Positions 22,461 to 35,215 of a DNA stretch of 64,000 bases are shown one piece after another; positions within the stretch are counted from its first letter, which is position 1, and the number at the start of each line of letters is the position of its first letter. Both the position numbers and the translations under genes were made by a program. Below the pieces are notes generated by a model. The model was not told the DNA's origin. It saw only the letters and a program-made list of their open reading frames with translations, and made no database searches. This DNA comes from Chinchilla lanigera (lineage: Eukaryota > Chordata > Mammalia > Rodentia > Chinchillidae): positions 13,693,462-13,757,461 of the forward strand of contig NW_004955464.1 of the NCBI RefSeq assembly GCF_000276665.1, written 5' to 3'.

Positions 22461-23146
22461 AAAGTTTGTTTTGGGGTTTTTCTTTTTTAGAAGATGGTAA
22501 ATATTTTTGCACATTGTGGGCTGGCAGAAATAAAACCAGCAGAAAGAGGAAATCTGATGATGGGATGAGAAGGGGACATTCGCTGGAAGAGAGCATAAGT
22601 GGAGCAACAAGTCACCCACAGGAACAGAGAGAAAAAGAGAGAAACAGAGAGAAAGCCAACAGCGGCAGGCACAAGGGGGCTTGGCGCAGGAGGCGGGTGG
22701 GGAGAGCAGGTAGAAATGAACTTCTGTTTCTGTTTACTAGGTTAAATGGGATGTAAGAGCTAAGACTTAACTAGGGTGAGAGTTTTGGTAAGAGAGTATA
22801 AGGAAAGAAAGAAGGGCTTGGGAATATAAGGGAACAGAGATAAGAGTGGGCCACGTACTCTATGCTGGGTGAGGACGGAAGTTAGGATGCAGTGTGTGAG
22901 GGGCTGTGAAAAGCCCTAGGTTTGAGTCTTGGCACTGACCAGGAAGGTCCAGCTATGGGGTTGGAATTGGGGTTCTATAAGTGGTGAATCAGAGGTTAGA
23001 AAGGAGGGTGCCTAAGATGGGTACTACAAAGGGGTATAATTATTGCTACTGAGACGGTCTTGGGGTGAACATGACTGGGAGAAGGACAAGTTCATTAGAG
23101 AGAGAAAGTTAAGGAATAAAGAGAGCAAGATACTGGAAAAGATTCT

Positions 23147-23316
23147 CTCACTGTGGACCCTGGACCAGCAGCATGAGCAACACTTGGGGGACTGTCAGAA
23201 ATACAGACCCTTGGGGATCCGGTCCCACAGATTCCAAAACCTTGGGGTGGGGCCAGGCAGTTTGTGTCTCACAAGCCCTCTGGAACAACTTGGTGATGCT
23301 GAAGTTTAAGAAACAT
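23147..23316 (-). mobile_element. MER5A hAT-Charlie MITE, antisense
   Basis: 'ctgtggaccctggaccagca' and 'gcatgagcaacacttggg' open it. It continues through 'aatacagacccttgggg', 'ccaaaaccttggggtgggg' and 'gtgatgctgaagtttaaga', nearly full length in reverse order. Confidence 0.8.
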
Positions 23317-23440
23317 GGGTATAGGGGATTTTGGTGGACTGTTAGAGTTGGGGAGGGGTGAGAGATGGGGTCAGATGAGGGCAGTGGTTCTTTACCATGC
23401 TGCATGACATTAGAATCAGAATTTTAAAATCCCAATACTG

Positions 23441-24577
<1,137 letters not shown>

Positions 24578-24707
24578 AAAATTCCAATACTGAGCCCGTG
24601 TTCCAGAATCAATTAAATTGTAACCTGGCAGGGAGGGGGATCACTATTTTTGAAACTTTTTCCAATGAGTCCGATATCAGGCAAGGTTGGGAACCACTAG
24701 ATTATGG

Positions 24708-25681
24708 GTACCCAGAGCCCCACAGGAATGACAGTCCAGGTGATGCAGGTTTTCTGGCAGTCGTGGAGATCTGGTGGTGAGTGAAGCAAACAGAGAACAT
24801 GAAGAGGCTGGTCTCAGTAGACCAGGGCAGAATCTGTGCGCCGATATTCTCAGCAGCGTGTGAACCTTTCGGGTTTCTACTGCACCTGTGAGTGCGTCTT
24901 TCCCTTCTGGGAACCCAGAAAAAAATGTAGTTTTGAAGGGCAGATCTATGAGTGAAAGGAATGGGGATATCTGTCACTCATCAAATAGATTTCACAGTAA
25001 GTGCTGGCAGTCATCTGGCATGTCAGGGTGTAGGGATGTGACCACCATCAGAGCCAACCCAGGGCCAAGCCACTGCCTGCCTGTTGTTCTCAGCTAGCAA
25101 GTTCCTTGGCCAGGCCAGGCTCTGGCCAGGTTCTGTTTCACGTGGGAGCATGAGCGGATGTTCACGTTTCAAGTATCTTCATCTTTGCAGTCAGTCCACA
25201 TCCCTTGAGTCCAGAGGAGAAGGAACATCACTAGTTTTAGAGAAATTTTTACCCTAAGAATTTAGGATAGCCAACTTCCAGCCAACTCTGGTCAACTTCT
25301 AGCAGAAGGAAGCAGGGCATGGAAAGCTGTGTCCTTAAAATGGTGTTTTATGTGGTTGGTAAGCGTCCATAAACCTAAGAATGAGGGGAATTTTTTAACT
25401 TGAGGGAATGGAGAGAGCATCATGTACCAAGGAAAGGAGAACATAATCATAAGCTCACAAAGTCTGGCCTTATGCAGGAGGCTTGAGTGGGAAAGATTAC
25501 CTCATATCTCGTACAATAAAATAGCACTATCGCATGGTAGTGATGGGACAATAAGGGACTGCCACACATAGGTGGATGGGAAGAATGGCAGTAGACTGGC
25601 GTCTGATCACATTCTAGTGAACATATGGGTTAGGTGATTTTATACAGGAGGAGCTTGATCTCTAACTACAGGGTAGAATAC
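24708..25681. other. Unassigned unique sequence
   Basis: No repeat family or exon recognised. Short frames only. Confidence 0.35.
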
Positions 25682-25708
25682 GTGTGTGTGTGTGTGTGTG
25701 TGTGTGTG
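25682..25708. repeat. (TG)n microsatellite
   Basis: Thirteen uninterrupted gt units. Confidence 0.95.
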
Positions 25709-25792
25709 GTTGTCCTATTATTAGTTATAGTAATTATATTATAATGATTACTAGTGTAAGCCAGGAAGAAATAAGACCCTTGAGAAGATATC

Positions 25793-25972
25793 TGAGCCTG
25801 GTGTAGTGGTGCATGCCTGCAGTCCCAGAACCGAGGCTGAGGCACTAGGATTGCAAGTTGGAACCCAAACTGGGCAATTTAGTGACTTAGTGAGACTTAA
25901 ATAAAAATGAGTTGGGGATGTAGCATGGTGCAAAGGACCTGAGTTCAATCCCCAGTACTGTAAGGAAAAAAG
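25793..25972 (+). mobile_element. B1-ID composite SINE, sense
   Basis: B1 part: 'gagcctggtgtagtggtgca' and 'tgcctgcagtcccag'. ID part: 'gagttggggatgtagcatgg' and 'gagttcaatccccagtactg'. The tail is 'aaggaaaaaagg'. Confidence 0.88.
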
Positions 25973-26879
25973 GATCTGGACCATGGGTAAGGTGAACACA
26001 AGTGCAAAAGATGAGGCAGATGCATCAAATACGTTTCTGTTCTAACAACATCATTTTAATGGAAACTCCAGAGAGGCAGAATTCTAGGTCCAAGGATTTA
26101 CTCAAAAGGTGACAGAAAAAGGGCAAAATTGGCCAGTAGATAAACAGGCCCAGAGGTCCTGTCTTGTCCCATCATCAGGTTAGGATTACAGAGGAGACAT
26201 TCCTGACCAGGACCCCTCCCTTCTGAGACACTAGCCAGGCCGGCAGGGCCAGGCCCCCTTCTTTTGTCTGTCAGGAGTATGGAGTGGGAGCACCACAGTG
26301 TAGGCACCTGTCGCAGCTCTCACTGCAGCTGTCAGCCAGGCAATTCCCTGCTCTCTGGGGCAGGCTGCAGAATTATTCAGCATCCCCAAGTGAACATGCT
26401 TGATTAAGTTTTAATTTTAGCAACTTGCTAGGTGAACAGGGTATGTGTGGGGCTGTTTCACTGTTGTGGGAGGGATGACTAGAATAAGAACTATCCTCTG
26501 GACCATCACTCACATCACAGAAATCTATTACCCGGCAGCACCACACAGGGCTGGGAAGCCACGCTCTGTGCAGGTGGCAAAGGGTAGGGGTGCAGAGTAG
26601 GGACAGCCGATGTGGCAAGTCACTAAGCTTACTCTGCAGGGCTCTCCCCTCAGACCCAGCTCTACAGGGTGCAGTGGGAGCGATCACTGCCTCATTACTT
26701 CATACCTATCCTTTTTCCCTCAGCATTCATTATCTTGATGTTTTCTAGCCAAAGGTATTCAGAGCAGGTTTTTAAATTTCTTCCATTTGTTCATTCATTC
26801 ATTCATTCATTCCCATGCCCATACACCTGTCTTCCAGGTACAGCTCATTAAACCCGCAGCTTCAGTTATATAAATATTA
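25973..26879. other. Unassigned sequence with a short (CATT)n array
   Basis: Mostly unique DNA. Six ATTC units occur at 26789-26812. No exon is supported. Confidence 0.4.
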
Positions 26880-27130
26880 GTGACTTTAAATCTCTATCAC
26901 CAGTCCAGCCTCCCCTTCTGAGTTTTGCTCTGGTAGAATTGCCCATCTTTCAATGTTTTCACCAGGGTTTGCCACAGGCACCTAAAATTCATTATGTCAA
27001 ATATCAATCTCATTCTTTTTCCCCTTCACATTGATTTGTCCCTCTGTGCCAGTGGATGATATCAAGTACCACCACATTTTATTGAAGCCACTCTTTAAGT
27101 AGTCTGGATTCCATTAGACTATACTCTTTT

Positions 27131-27222
27131 CTGGTTTGGTTTCATTTTTGTATTGCTGGAGATTGAACCCAGGTCTCACACACACTAAGCACATACCTGC
27201 CACTGAGCTATGTCCAGCCCCA
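27131..27222 (-). mobile_element. ID SINE, antisense
   Basis: 'tattgctggagattgaaccc' is the reversed tail and B box, and 'tgccactgagctatgtccag' the reversed A box and 5' end. Confidence 0.9.
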
Positions 27223-27298
27223 GACCATACATTTTTGAAGGCAGTTTTTGGCATAATCTTGTGGTATCCTCAGTGCTTGAACAGCTGGATTACATATT

Positions 27299-27436
27299 TC
27301 TCTCTCTCCTTCCCTTTTTTCCTTTCCTTTCTCTCTCCCTTCTTCCCTCCCTCTCTTTTTCTCCTTGTGCTGGGGATCAAACCCGCGGTCTTGCACACAC
27401 TGGGCAACTGCTCCATGGGAGCTACATCTCCAGGCT
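27299..27436 (-). mobile_element. ID SINE, antisense, with long T/C-rich reversed tail
   Basis: A 65-base T/C tract at 27299-27365 precedes 'gtgctggggatcaaacccg' and 'gcaactgctccatgggagc'. The tract is probably an expanded (GAAA/GGAA)-type tail seen in reverse. Confidence 0.85.
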
Positions 27437-27767
27437 TAATTAGAATTTAAGTATCACCTATTTGGTACCAAGCACTGTGATACTATGAAAACATTTGTCT
27501 TTCATTCATACTTACTCTACCACTTTCTTTTTCCTATTTCCTGCTTCTTTTAATGGCGTTATCCATTACTCCCAGGCATCTAACTCTGAAATCTCATCAT
27601 ACATTGATTTCTTCTTTTAATTTGTACGTAAGTAAAATTTTTAGCTAAGTCCAGTAGATTTTCTAGTTCTGTGATCACTCTTTAGTTTATTCCCTTTTCT
27701 CTATTCTCACTCTTACTGTTCTAGTTCCAGTCCTCTTGAACTAGTTCCTCTTTTAGAAGATATATTT

Positions 27768-27950
27768 AGCTGGGTATAGTGGTGCATAATCCCAGCACTC
27801 TAGGAGGCTGAGGTAAGAGGATCGCAAGTTCAAGCTCAGCCTGGGCAAATTAGGGACTTAATGAGACCCTATCTCAAAATTAAAAGAACAACTTGGGATG
27901 TAACTCAGTGTGAAGGCTCTAGACTTTCAAACTCCAGTACTGAAAAAAAG
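27768..27950 (+). mobile_element. B1-ID composite SINE, sense
   Basis: 'agctgggtatagtggtgcat' with 'aatcccagcactctaggag' in the B1 part. The ID part is decayed ('gggatgtaactcagtgtga', 'caaactccagtactg'). A short 'gatatat' repeat flanks it. Confidence 0.85.
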
Positions 27951-28419
27951 GGATATATCTATTAAGATATATTCACATACCATATAACAGACCCAATTAT
28001 GGCACACAATTTAATTATTTTGGTATTACTAAGAGAGCTGTCCAGCTCTCAATATGATGAATTTTAGAATGTTTTCATCGCTCTTGCTCCCTGAATCCCT
28101 ACCTTTAAGCTGTCATTCCTAGTCCCCCCATATTCTGGACATTTCACATAAGTGCAAGCACATAGCACATAGCCTTTTGTGTCTGGGGTCTTTTAACTGG
28201 CATGATATATGTTATACTGTGTACAAATACTTATGTTACACTATGTACAAATACTTAATTCTTTTTATGGCTGAAAATATTCCAGTGTATGAAAAAAACA
28301 TATTTGTTTATTGATCAGTTAATGAATATTCATATTGTTCCACTTTTTCACTGAATAATGTTAGTATGAACATTAATGTGCAAACTTTTGTGTGGTCATA
28401 TGTTTTCAGTTTTAGTGTA

Positions 28420-28979
28420 CAGACAGTGGTCCTTCCTTACCTGCAGTTTTGTTTCTTGTTTTGGTTACCTGCATTGACTGTCACTGTCATGGTTTGTCCG
28501 TACTTCTCAGAAGGTCAGTAGTAGCCTAATGCTGTGTCACAATGTCTGTGTCATTTGCTTTACTTCTCATCACACAGGGATTGTATAACTCTACATCACC
28601 ACAAGCAGAGTGAGACCAGTAGAGTAAGATATTTTGAGAGACCACATTCATATACTTTTTATTATATGTTGTTATGATTGTTCTCATTTATATTGTTCTG
28701 TTAGTTATTGTTACTAATCTCTTACTGCACCTAGTTAATAAACTAAGTTTTTTCATGGGTGTGTATGTGTAGGAAAAGCCATAGGGTACATAAGGTTTGA
28801 TGCCATCTACAATTTTGGGCATCCACTGGGGACCTTGGAATATATTTTCTCTCTCTCTTTTTTTTTTTGGTACTGGGAATTGAACTCATGACCTTGCACT
28901 TGCTAGTCAACTGCTTGAGCTGCTGAGCTATATCCCCAGCCCTTGGAATATATTCCCTACCAATAAGGGGAGGCCATTG
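28420..28979 (+). mobile_element. Tigger/MER2-type DNA transposon inside the L1
   Basis: The right end shows 'cttactgcacctagttaata', 'gtgtatgtgtaggaaaagcc' and 'gggcatccactggggacctt', typical of Tigger 3' ends. The left end is 'cagtggtccttccttacctg'. TA dinucleotides flank it (28418-28419 and 28980-28981). Removing it restores the L1 phrase 'tta..gtacctagaagtgg', confirming the insertion. Confidence 0.75.
28847..28940 (-). mobile_element. ID SINE, antisense, inside the Tigger
   Basis: 'ttggtactgggaattgaact' and 'gctgagctatatccccag' mark the reversed ID. A perfect 14-base duplication, 'ccttggaatatatt', flanks it at 28833-28846 and 28941-28954. Confidence 0.95.
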
Positions 28980-29139
28980 TACCTAGAAGTGGAATTGTTG
29001 GGTCAAATGGTAACTGTATGTTTAAATTTTTGAGAAATAGCCAAAAAGATTACTTTCCAAAGTGGCTGCACTACTTTACATTGCCATAAATAGCATACAA
29101 ATGTTCCAATTTCTTTATATCCTCAGCAACATTATTATT

Positions 29140-29234
29140 ATTATTTCACTGTTTATTTTGGCAGTGTTGGAGATTGAATGTAGGGTATCAGGCTCGCCAG
29201 GCAAACCCTGTACCACTGGGCTACAAACTTGGAC
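29140..29234 (-). mobile_element. ID SINE, antisense, inside the L1
   Basis: 'gcagtgttggagattgaatg' and 'ccctgtaccactgggctac' are a diverged reversed ID, preceded by an (ATT)n-rich reversed tail. Confidence 0.75.
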
Positions 29235-30769
29235 TTATTATCTGACTTTTTGATTATATCCACCCTGGAGGATGTGAAACAGGATGTCCTTGTGAATTAG
29301 ATTTGCATTTCCCTGCTGACTAACAATGTTAAACATCCCTTCGTGTGCTTACTGAGCACCATGTATCTTCTTGAGAGGAACACCTATTCAGATCTTTTGC
29401 CCATTTAAAAACTGGGTTATTCTTTACTATTATTGAGTTTTCTTCTTTCTTTCCAATCTGATACCTTTTGTTTCATTTTCTTACTTAATAATTGTAACAT
29501 GTGGTACAACGTTAATGAGAAATGGTGAGAGTGGACATCCTGGTCCTGTTCCCGCACTAAGGGGACAGCATCTATTCTCTCATCATTAAGAAAGTCCCCT
29601 TGTGTTTTTAGTTTGTTGTGTGTTTTTATCATGAAGTGGTGCTGAATTTTGTCAAGTGATTTTTTTGTGTGTGTCTACTGTAGTAATCATGTAGCTTTTG
29701 TCCTCTCTTCTACTAATATGATGTACTATATTGCAATGATTTGTTTTCATGTTAAATCAGTTTTGCATTCTGGATCATGGTGTCATGACCCTTTCTATAA
29801 GCTGGACTTTGTTGAGGATTTTTACATATATATTCATAGGATTGTTGGTCTATAGTATGTATGCAAGTATGTATGTATGTATTTATTGTGGTGCTTTGTC
29901 CTGGTTTTGGTATCAGAGTAATTCTGGCTTCCTGTAATGATTTGGGAAGTGTTTCTCCCTTTTTTATATTTCAGAAGGGTTTGTGAAGGATTGGTATTAA
30001 ATGTTCTTTAGGTATTGGGTAGAACTTGCCAGTGAATCCATCTAGGCTTGCTTTTGTTTGTGTGAAATTTTAAATGACTAATAAAATTTCTTTACTTATT
30101 ATAGTCTTATTCAGATTTTTTTCTTCTTGAGTTAGTTTTGGTAGTTTATGTTTTTCTAAAAATTTGTGCATTTTATTTAAGTTATCTGATTTTCTTGGCA
30201 TACAGTTATTCATAATATTCCCTTGTAATGCTTCCTTATTTCTGTAAGAATGGTAGTGATGTCTACTTATTTATTCCTGATTTTAGTAATTTGAATCCTC
30301 TCTCTTTTTCTTGTTCAGTCTAGTAAAAGGTTTGTCAATTTGTTGCTCTTTCAAAGGATCAACTTTTGGTTTTGTTGATTTTCTCTTTTGTTTTTCTATT
30401 CTATAGTTCATTCACTATGTCCTGATTTTTATTATTTCTTTTTTTTTTCCTGCTTGCATGAATTTAGTTTTCTTTTCTTTTTCTAGTTCCTGAAGGTGGG
30501 AAATTTAGGTGAGCATTTTAAGACCTTCTTTTTAAAATGCAGGTATTTACAGCTATCAATTTCCCTCAGAACACTGTTTTAGCTGTATCCCATAAATCAT
30601 AGTGTTTTTAAACATTTTTATTTAAAGATACTAATTTTCCTTGTGATTTTGTCTTTGATTTCTCATTTCTTGTGTTTATTCTTAAATATCTAGTGTCTCC
30701 CCTTATATCCAGTGTCTCTCTTTCTAATTGCTAACATATTTTGTTGTGCAGCTAGTCTTATGAAGATAC

Positions 30770-30900
30770 TTTAAGAAACACTTGTTGAGTGCTTACTTTG
30801 TTCAAGCTGAGTATGGGAAATAGAAAGATATTTAAGATAGTCTCTCTGTTGAAGTGATTCATAGTAGAGTGGGGGAGATAACAAAGAAACATACAATTTG
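30770..30900 (-). mobile_element. L2 LINE tail, antisense
   Basis: 'aacacttgttgagtgcttac', then 'agtatgggaaatagaaag' and 'ggggagataacaaag', is the reverse L2 3' end. Confidence 0.55.
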
Positions 30901-32125
30901 AATGTATAGGTTGATAAGTTCAAAATACACTGTTTACATTTAAGCATGCATTATATAATTGTACACATTCAAATATACATTGAATGTATAGGCTGATAAA
31001 TTCAACAATAAATTTATGCTTTAAGTACAAAAGAATAGAGAAAATGGAATAGGTTTTACAAATGATCCAGGTTTCTAAAAACAAATAGAATTCATCAGTT
31101 ACACAAAGCAATAAAAGACCATTTCCCAAGCAGTGGAAATGGCACTGCATAAAGACATAGAGTTGTGAAACAAAATATGTTATTTGAAACCAATCTTTTT
31201 TCTATTCTCAGTCTAGGAGATTCTAGTGGCTCTGACTCTACCCTTCTCTCCTAGGTAATGGATGCAACGCCAGCATGAAACCGTTATAGCACTGTTTTCC
31301 TGACCTCAATGACTAGTTCAGAAATGGGTACAAATCAGAGCCTAAGGGATACAGGGGGCCTTTGCCTAGAATTTTGAGAAGATGACTTTGGCATTTTCCC
31401 ACTGGAAATGCTCAATGGGCAGATGAAAGTCCAACTCATCCTCATGTGGTTGAAACCAAGGTAATGGATGAGAGCTAAAGGAGAGTGTCTAGCATGAAGT
31501 GGGAATTTAATAAACTTGAGTAAATGAATGAACAGAGCGTCCTGAAGACTACCAGGGGCTCCCACGAAAGCCACCTACTTTATTGAACTCCTACAACTTA
31601 TCAGAGTCCTTGTTATGGTGTTTACTCCCTTTTATTGTATGGCATAGTTAGTTCCAATCTCAATTATTTCTTCTTTTATTATCTAATGCCTCTCTGAGCC
31701 TACTTACTTGATTTACATATAAGATTTTTTTTTATTATGTGACCTCTTGCCTACCCATATGCACTGCCTTTTATGGCTCCAGCAGTATTTTCAAACTCTC
31801 TGTGTCTGAACATATCCTGATCACTTGTTTCTTTCCGTAAGCACCCTTCCTCCAGAACACAGAACACTGTGACTTAACTCAGCAAGCACTTGGGGAGAAC
31901 AAATTAAACGCCAGCCGCTTATGCCCTGGACTTACTTCCTTATATTTGCAGCCTGAATCTTGAGCCTTTGTTCCCAAAGCCCAAATTCTAAAAAAGGGTA
32001 AGAAAGTCAGTTGTAGTTCTTATTTCTGTTGTAGCAACCATAATTTTTTGAAATTTTCTTTCAAATATAGCACATAGCCTGGCCCATAGCAGTTTGCAAC
32101 TGTTAACTACATTACTTATAAAAAT
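30901..32125. other. Unassigned AT-rich sequence
   Basis: No confident repeat call. It contains an 82-base-period partial repeat ('ttgaatgtataggttgataa' near 30897 and a near copy near 30979). A short MIR/L2-like tail is possible at 31480-31540. Confidence 0.35.
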
Positions 32126-32350
32126 AGTTAACATTTATTGAACACTTGCTGTTTTCAGACACTGTTCTTTACGTGTATTATAGCATCTATTCCTTATAGC
32201 AACCCTACATGTAGGCCGTATTGTGACCAACTTCATTTTATAGACCGTGAAGATGGAGGCATGGAAGTATGATCCACCTATGTCAAGTTCACAGAGATAG
32301 CAGGTGGTGAGGAAGATTTGAACCCAGGCCACCCACATTCTTAACCTTGA
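32126..32350 (-). mobile_element. MIR SINE, antisense, nearly full length
   Basis: 'aacatttattgaacacttgc', 'tagcaaccctacatgtagg', 'cttcattttatagaccgtga', 'agatagcaggtggtgagga' and 'gatttgaacccaggccac' give the full reversed MIR order, including the B box. Confidence 0.8.
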
Positions 32351-33000
32351 GGACTGGTAGCTTCCTGAGTAGGCTTTACTGTGGGACACACATACGTGTA
32401 TATCGTGGGTGGCTCTTTGGGAATGGCCCTAAATAGCTATCACTTGAAGACCATTCTCTACACTATGGCTCTCTTGTCTTTCCTATAGTCAAAAACAGCC
32501 TAATTTCTTTGGCCTTGGTTGGTGGTTCAACGTTGATCTGCATATTGGTTTGAATTCATAGTTTCCTTAGGGAGATAGCAGAAAAGAAGAAAAATCAGGC
32601 CAAAATTCATTTCCATTTTTAAAGTTATTTTTAAAAAGAAAGGTGATGGGGACAGATAGCATGTCTGCCTCTTGAAAGGAATGATCCTCTGTCTCCTGCC
32701 CATGATTTTCTCTGCCTTTGAAGCTCTGGCCTCCACCAGAGCCTCTGAGCTCTTGCAGCCTGTGTGCTCTCATTGAAGGTGATGAGGATGAAATTGGGAC
32801 AGGTCACCAAAAAGAACCCCCCTGGCTTTGTTCTGAGTGAATGCTCTCTTTCTGAAAATTCTCAGCTGTAGCTAAGTGAGGGAAAGGGCAGCTCCTATTT
32901 CCTAAGAAGAAAAGAAGAAGGTCTAGGAGGTTGTTTTTCCCCCCCAAGTATTCAGTGAGTTACTGAATAATAGGGACATAAGAGTCAGTGAAAGGACAAA
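32351..33000. other. Unassigned unique sequence
   Basis: No repeat or exon recognised. Confidence 0.35.
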
Positions 33001-33004
33001 AAAA

Positions 33005-33006
33005 TA

Positions 33007-33041
<35 letters not shown>

Positions 33042-33043
33042 AT
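33005..33043. repeat. (AAAT)n microsatellite
   Basis: About ten perfect taaa units. Confidence 0.95.
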
Positions 33044-33084
33044 GACACAGCATAGCTCTAAGCTCCTCTCCTATCAGGTTTTAC

Positions 33085-33460
33085 AGAGGGGCAATAGATT
33101 TTCTTCATTGCCAGTCCTGACTTATCACAGCCTTGTTTTTAATGAGGTATAATAAGGGGAACATTTTGTAACAACACGGTTCCCCTATTTTATCCCGCAA
33201 ACAGCTGTGTCATGCTTGTGGCTGGAAGAATGAATCATATCTCTGCCTGCATATGCTAACTCCCATGTAATTACCCCAGCATCTTAAATAAAGCAGGCCC
33301 TAAACCTGTCGCTCACATTACAAGCAAGCGGAGCAGACCTCGTAACTGGGGCCTCTATCATTACAATTAATTTATCACAGAAGCGACTGAGATTAGAAGC
33401 TAGAATTAAAACTCAGAGCATGGAGAGTCACTGCAGTGACACTGAAAAACAGACTCTTGA
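33085..33460. promoter_or_regulatory. Candidate conserved non-coding element (strongest by texture)
   Basis: This is nearly 400 bases of repeat-free DNA packed with developmental cores. It contains an E-box CAGCTG at 33202-33207, 'caattaatttatc' at 33364-33376 combining a homeodomain core with a GATA core in reverse, 'gatgaatcatat'-like and 'tgtaattacc' motifs between, and 'attagaagctagaattaaa' at the right side. All frames are closed. The absence of transposons inside a repeat-rich neighbourhood supports constraint, which only an alignment can test. Confidence 0.45.
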
Positions 33461-34969
33461 GAGGTGGCTGGTTCCAGCGGCTGCCTGACTAATGCCTTTC
33501 CCGGGGAAAGCAGCCTGAGTTGGATTTTGTTTTCTTTACGTTCTTCCCACTCAAAGATTTTACTAAAGTGATTTCAGTGCCTCTCTCGATTCAAAATGAT
33601 GTTGGAAAAATTCTACCTGATACTTAACCAGAACTCTGAGCAGGAGTCACCATTTTCTCATTCTTAAACGACCACTGTCTCTCCATAGAAACAGTCCCCC
33701 CTGAGACCTCCCATTTGTTTTTGTTATTAGAAAGGAATGTCTCATGACATCAGTTTGTTTCCTTTCTGGGGGCAGGAGGCTGGGGGCAGGGAGACAACAG
33801 TCCGGAGCATTTGCCTCAAATAGAAGATGCCGTTAGCTGGTGTCCAGCGGTGTTGCTCAGTCAGGGTTCCTTGACTGGACCACAAAAAACAGGAAAAATT
33901 ACCCAGGCAACTAGTTTCTTCCTTCCCCCAGGGATAGTACAGCCTCACGCTACATTCTAGATGCGTAGGAGAGAAGTTAATTTGTTATCTTTGAGGGCTG
34001 CCTTACTGCACTTGTGCTGGTTGACAAAGGCTGAAGAGAGACAATCAGAATGACTCCACTATCCGGAGAGCCCGCCAGAGCGCCCTCCTGTAGACACAGT
34101 CAGCTCCCGTCCCATGCAAATAGTTTCCACCCATTTCTCGTGCATGGAGTGGCTAGGGCCTCTCCCAGTCACCCTCCCTCAGCCCCACACAGAATATGCC
34201 AGACCTCCGGACTTGGACACAGGAGATCCTGTTGTCCTTGTCATCCTTCTCACCAGAGCACAGCAATCTCCCTCTCTGCCAGTTCCATCCACTTTGTGGT
34301 ACAGAGTTTAGTGTGTGCTCACTGAAGCCTGTTTCCTCTACTTCCTGTGCACACAGACTGTACTGCCCACTTCCCTCGCTGAGAAATAGACACAGCTGAA
34401 TTCTGGTCACTGGATTGGAGGTGGCAGCAATGTGTGCCATTTCCCCTGGGCCAATATACATCTCCTACTGGATCCCTCATCTTTTTTTTTTTCTTTCTAG
34501 AGACCAGCTAGAACATCCAGCAAGGGATTTGGAAGCCTAGGGGATGGCTAAATCTGAGTTCCGAAACAACATCTATGAGGCGACCTTCTACACCCGATTT
34601 GATAGAGTAATTAGCCTATCCTGATGAAACAGAGAACCCAACTCCTTCTTCAGGGGGCTCCACAACTGCTTGCGAAGAACAGGGAAGGAAGGAAAACCTG
34701 GAGCTCGAGGGTGGGGAACAGTAAGCTTCACTGCTTGTACAGGATAAGCAAGAGTCAGGGGCTTACGGTCACCAGGGCAGGCCATGGGCCCAGATTCCTG
34801 GAAGAGCACCTCACAGCTTTGGCCAGGGGATGCACCTGCCACCCCCCAAAAACCCCAGATGAAACAGAAAAACTGACTGGTTTCATTCTGACCAGCTTTG
34901 GAAGGGTAAAAGCTGGAAAGGTAATAATTCAAACAAAATAATGTGGAAGCACACTAAAAATCATAATCA
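33461..34969. other. Repeat-poor unassigned sequence
   Basis: Unique DNA with no recognised transposons over about 1.5 kb. Frames of about 60-114 codons occur on both strands at 34050-34940 without domains. It could be part of a larger conserved or regulatory block together with 33085-33460. Confidence 0.35.
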
Positions 34970-35215
34970 CAAAGCAGGTGCAGGTGTGTCACAGCTCACG
35001 CTCTGGCTGTCTCCAGTCTGGTCCCTTTCTCCCCTGCCACAGCTGTGTTCTCATGGTTCCACGAACATGTCTTCACGAACACCTTTTCAGAGGACTCTGC
35101 TTGTCCACTAGCCCTGGAGTTCTTCAAGGTCAGAAGAGCCTCACGCATCTTTGTATGCCTTCAACCAGCTCAGGGCCTAGAACCGGACACTAGCTCAATA
35201 TCTGTTAGATGAATG
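34970..35215 (+). mobile_element. L2 LINE 3' region, sense
   Basis: 'tggagttcttcaaggtcaga', 'catctttgtatgccttcaac', 'agctcagggcctagaac' and the tail 'tatctgttagatgaatgac' are a diverged L2 3' end. Confidence 0.5.

Larger units (their letters stand above)
20890..22760 (-). mobile_element. Long L2 LINE, antisense, reaching the reverse-transcriptase region
   Basis: This is the longest L2 here. It starts with the tail in reverse ('aacaagtatttactgagcat') and continues with 'tggagcttacattcgagtgc', 'ggcctggtcatggaggtct', 'aatgaccccaaggctttggg', 'ttctgttttggacacgtgaa', 'ctggagatgtccacc', 'aatagggacatcactaggga' and 'gaccttgacaaagtc'. The last blocks lie in the ORF2 reverse-transcriptase region, so about 1.7 kb of L2 survives. 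The coding frame is thoroughly broken. Two ID SINEs interrupt it. Confidence 0.7.
26880..27760 (+). mobile_element. L2 LINE, sense, split by two ID SINEs
   Basis: Landmarks of the L2 ORF2 C-terminal region are visible: 'cttcaatgttttcaccaggg' (about 26949), 'caggcacctaaaattca', 'tctgtgccagtggatgat', then after the SINEs 'ggcatctaactctgaaatc'. The frame is broken. ID copies at 27131-27222 and 27366-27436 interrupt it. Confidence 0.6.
27960..30765 (-). mobile_element. Old L1 LINE, antisense, 3' region through ORF2 reverse transcriptase
   Basis: In reverse it carries an L1 3' UTR at the low-coordinate end ('ctgtccagctctcaatatg', 'ccccatattctggacattt'). ORF2 3' landmarks follow ('agtggaattgttgggtcaaa', 'gatttgcatttccctgctg', 'cttttgcccatttaaaaact'). 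Reverse-transcriptase-region sequence extends to about 30700 ('aaaggatcaacttttggttt', 'aggtatttacagctatcaat'). It is interrupted by a Tigger and an ID. All frames are broken. Confidence 0.8.
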
